Shown in pieces: positions 45,701 through 49,019 of a DNA stretch of 49,019 bases. Position numbers and translations under genes: made by a program. Each line of letters begins with the position of its first letter. The stretch's first letter is position 1. Source of the stretch: Xylaria sp. FL1777 (lineage: Eukaryota > Ascomycota > Sordariomycetes > Xylariales > Xylariaceae). A model generated the notes under the pieces. It saw only the letters and a list, made by a program, of their open reading frames with translations, had not been told where the DNA came from and made no database searches. Where the stretch lies: the NCBI GenBank assembly GCA_022578965.1, contig MU400771.1:1-49019 (forward strand), read 5' to 3'.

Positions 45701-48072
45701 GACAAAAGCTTTTCCTTCAATTGTGGGCATTCGATAGTAGGAAGATCATCAAATAGCTTTACAGATGGGAAGAACGATTCGGTTGGTTTCCTCATACCTA
45801 GCTTGGTGGGCATGACGGTGTGAGCCTTCAGTAGTGACACAATTTGATCTTTTTGAAACTGGCTCTGGTTATCCCAACCCTTCGATAGTACAGACAAAAT
45901 TCTGGTTGCAAACTCTGCAGATTTAGTCATGTCTTGGTCCAGAGGCCTGCTGGACCGGGTTTCGATCAAGAAATTAACCCAGGGCGAGAAGTCCAAGGGT
46001 TCCCAAAGCAGTGCTCGCAGCTCCTGGATACTGCAGCATTTGGTATACTCGAATGGGATGGTTGTTGGAGGGATTGGTAAATCTGGCGGAATTTTTTGTG
46101 CTGTCATAAAATTCCGAATACTCCCAAGTGCGATTATATCACCTTGGTCGCGATCATCCTTTTTATTCACCACGGCGACGGCAACATCAAGCAGTCTATT
46201 CCGGCTCGACAAATCGAGCTCACCTTGTAAGGCTTTCTTCGCAATCCATTTAATAAAGTTGGGAAGTTGAGCTTCTGTGAGGGGTTTTGTTGAAAGCTCC
46301 TCGTGCACGTCTTCTATGGAAATTTGCGATAGTAGATCAAAATCAATCAGCTTTCGCACAAAGTCAATCTTTTCCAATTCAGGCGGGACTACAGCAATGC
46401 CCTGAACGAATTTCTCTAGTTCTGGAGAACCGAGCCGGACTTTGGTTGTGGGGAGCACACCTCGGGTGCTATATATTTCCACGAATGGCTTTTTAAATGC
46501 TGTCCAGAAGGCCTCTTCAATCGTTTGAGAAACGTGGCCGCTAGGCGTAGAATCACCAAAGGTGAACGCTTTTAGAATATGTAGAGCTTCAGGCATGAAT
46601 ATAGCTGTTTCTTTTGAAGTTATGCTCGTGCCCGCGGTTTCCGCGGTTCTTTGCAGCTTTGTTTGCAGCTCGGTCATCTCATGTGCGAAAGCTAACCTTG
46701 TCATGATACCTGCTGCTCGTAGCATTTCGAGATTCCATGTCCGGACCCATCTCGCGTTCAAGTCAATTGCTTCGCGCTCTACAGTCGGAATGACAGTAGG
46801 GGCTGATATGTGCATGCCGCCGCCAGTTGTCTGAGTGGTTGGAAATCCGATGAAAATTCGCCCGCCCTTTTTACTTGGGAGCACCGAAGCAAAGACATCA
46901 GTAGCCGCGGATACCGCGCTTAGCCCCCGTGAGCTCTCAGACGCCTGTGTCTCGTCATATGAAGACGTTAAAATGGATAGCTTCGCAAGCTTTGGAGGAG
47001 GCTTCTTCGTGGCCCTTTCTAATTCGGATGCAAAACTCGCAGTTACGGATGTCATGATCGCTCCTGTAGTGACTCGGAGAAAGATACTCGATGTTGACAA
47101 TACAGTAATATCCTCGGAAATAGCGGCTTGGGCAGCTTTCTCCTCTCTTGCAGCCTTTGTGGCCTTCGTGGAGCTCGCCGTAAGTCTAGAGAAAAAGCTT
47201 CGTAGTGACGGCATCTCGGAAGTTCCCAACCCGTATGCCTCGCTTTTTACTGTGGTTACTTGAGGCTTCCATCCTATGGCGTTCATATAAGAAGCGTCAA
47301 TTTGGGCGCTGGAGCGGTCAACACTCCGGACAGTCATGAGACGTTCCCTCGTCAACATATCCATATCTCTGGGGATGGCTACATCCACACTAGGACTCGC
47401 CTTCTTCTGCAAAGAAAGGATCTTGTAGTCATCTATCCAGAACTCAATGTGTTCTAATGCCACAAATGTCAAGCTCGTTGCTAAGAACTGACCCACGGAG
47501 AGGAGGTTAGGCAACGTCGTCGTGGTGTTTCGGTAATCAAGAACAAATGCAGTATCGGGACTGCACTGACCCTCAGAAAGCTGCAGCTTTCTGGTAAAGA
47601 GTGCGTTTCCTTTCCAATAGAAAGCCATCGCTTCGCTTCCTGAGCTGACGAAGGGCTCCTCGCAGTCGGCAAAGACACTGTAGAAACCAACACCGAACGC
47701 ACCGATCTTGGTCTCATCCGGGTTTCCTTCAGCTATCCGTTTGAGCCTCCCCCAATCTGTCTTAGTAAAGGGTTGACCATTATTTTGGACAACAAGACGG
47801 CGGAGGGTGTGATGTGTAATTATATGCTTCAGTATTTCGGATCGATCGGCCATCGTCGGAAGCGGTACTTGGGTCGAGGGCAAAGTTTCCCACTTAATCT
47901 TCACGGTTGTCGCTTGGGCATCGGCGGCGTTCTGGATGAGTTCTCGTAGGGTTGTCCACTCTCCCGAATACCTCGCAAGCACTTTGTCTATCAATGCTCT
48001 AGTATCGACGGTAACTGCTTCCTCGTCTTCTCCGTCTTTCAGGGCCGCCGCCCGAAGTCTTCCGTAATCCAT
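42704..48072 (-). CDS. Large HSP90/sacsin-like ATPase with C-terminal zincin-like motif
   Basis: Two exons (48072-42920 and 42851-42704) give 1,766 residues; the intron has a GTAAGT donor and a GCTAACATC branch. An ATG 13 codons upstream (48111) is also possible. The N-terminus is a GHKL ATPase fold. The N-box is TLRELIQNAADAQ (about residues 41-53) with the catalytic Glu and Asn. VQNNGQPF is the ADP-ribose side, in the place of a usual DNG. KIGAFGVGFYSVF (about 122-134) is the glycine-rich lid. This arrangement is shared with sacsin and the fungal DUF3684 proteins. The middle 1,200 residues have no motifs I can name. Residues about 1,390-1,570 hold a charged coiled-coil-like and Pro/Ser-rich linker. 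The end contains VLAHELAHNIIQPHNADH (HELAH at about 1700-1704), a zinc-peptidase-type HExxH with more His and a Glu just beyond. The last exon follows with ESFIQQYFPKMM. Function is unknown. Confidence 0.88.
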
Positions 48073-48897
48073 TCTGTGTGGTTGTAACGGATTGTGAAGC
48101 CGTCGGGTCACCGTGTCATGACGTTTTGGTAAATCAGGAGACGATAGAAGGAAGATCTATGGTTATTTTCATGAATAGACCACCGACCAGGAGACCTTAT
48201 ATATGTCGTTTAAACCCCAGTAAATGGCAAATGTGGCGGGTAAGTGGCAAGGCTGACGCTCGGCTCGAGAAGGATCTAACTAAGCAGGCATTCCACGACT
48301 CAAAGACCGCAACACCTTGGTTGTTCGAGACAGCGTTAGAATAGAAGCAGTACGGCGAAGGCTCGCTCGCATACACTACGGAATGGGCCAAGTGCAGTAT
48401 ACGCAATTGTTCAAAGAACGACAAAGGCAGCAAACGACACACGTGGTTATGTCGGGTCAACTCAGTACCATTTATGCAGGTACCATGGTCCCAGTTCCAG
48501 CTGAGGCTACTTAGGTGAGTACACAAAGTTTGATGATGATGTGGTTACGGAGAAATGCTGCATGCGTGTGGTGGTTATATCTGGTAGAGGATAGGTACCT
48601 AGGTTAGCTTATCTAGGTGCTTAGGTAGGCACTTTACAATGGAGTCAGGCATTATTAGGTTAAGTTTCCAGTCCTACAGCTCGAGTTCTAGGCCCGGATC
48701 TGCGCAGTATCTCCACTACCTTAAGTCCGGCAGGTTATCTCAGGCAGTACCTACTACGTACCCTACCTACCCACCAAAACACTCACTGCCCAGTGTACAT
48801 CTGGGCACTATCATAGTAGGTAAATAAGGTACACACTACTGTGTAGGTAGAGCAGATATCGTCATCCAGCATTCAAACAAACCTACATTCAAACCTG

Positions 48898-48899
<2 letters not shown>
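48073..48899. other. Upstream region of the large ATPase gene
   Basis: This 827 bp stretch is the likely promoter region of the minus-strand ATPase gene. The distal half (about 48590-48850) is dense in TACCTA-type motifs. No gene is recognisable. Confidence 0.45.
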
Positions 48900-48973
<74 letters not shown>

Positions 48974-49019
48974 CGGCGGGGGGGGGGGGGGCGGGGGGGG
49001 CGGGGGGGGGGGGGTGTGG
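48900..49019. other. Terminal poly(G) run, probable sequencing artefact
   Basis: Positions 48900-48973 are 74 consecutive G, followed by G-runs interrupted by single C and a final TGTGG. It is not a fungal telomere repeat (TTAGGG type). Such runs arise from dark-base calls in two-colour sequencing or failed assembly ends. Confidence 0.85.

Overview
This window looks like one complete contig or contig end from a filamentous ascomycete (Pezizomycotina, most probably Sordariomycetes). The signs are many short introns (about 45-100 bp) with GTRNGT-like donors and CTAAC/CTGAC branch points, ascomycete-type proteins (PTH11-like rhodopsin-domain protein, calcineurin A with a Gln-rich N-terminus, carnitine-pathway trimethyllysine dioxygenase), and gene-free stretches of 0.4-3.2 kb. 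All gene models were built by hand: exons were joined where splice sites, reading phase and family resemblance agreed. No database search was possible.

Layout. The left end (1-280) is extremely AT-rich, followed by a decayed fungal protein kinase gene (846-2081, minus). Housekeeping genes follow: a SET/NAP histone chaperone (minus), TIM22 (plus), a membrane-anchored GH16 glucanase (minus), the splicing factor PRP45/SNW1 (minus), a p24 cargo receptor (minus), a PhoD-like metallophosphatase (plus) and an unrecognised two-helix membrane protein (minus). A 3.2 kb gene-free stretch (18.6-21.8 kb) leads to a PTH11-like membrane protein, trimethyllysine dioxygenase, a polyol-type SDR, calcineurin A and a cyclase-family protein (all plus). 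Then come a HAD phosphatase (minus), a 2OG-Fe(II) oxygenase (plus), proteasome assembly chaperone PAC3 (minus), the rRNA helicase DHR1/ECM16 (plus) and a 1,766-residue protein with an HSP90/sacsin-like ATPase fold at the N-terminus and an HExxH zincin-like motif at the C-terminus (minus). The contig ends in a run of about 74 G, probably a sequencing artefact.

The genes do not form an obvious biosynthetic cluster. They are mostly conserved core genes: chromatin, splicing, mitochondrial import, secretion, ribosome biogenesis, proteasome assembly and calcium signalling. Single metabolic enzymes lie between them. The observations most worth following are the ATPase-zincin protein, the kinase pseudogene with a repeat-induced-point-mutation-like stop beside an AT-rich block, a GC-AG intron in PAC3, the cyclase-family protein whose HxGTHxD metal motif is replaced, and a TACCTA/CCTAGG-type motif that recurs in the intergenic regions.
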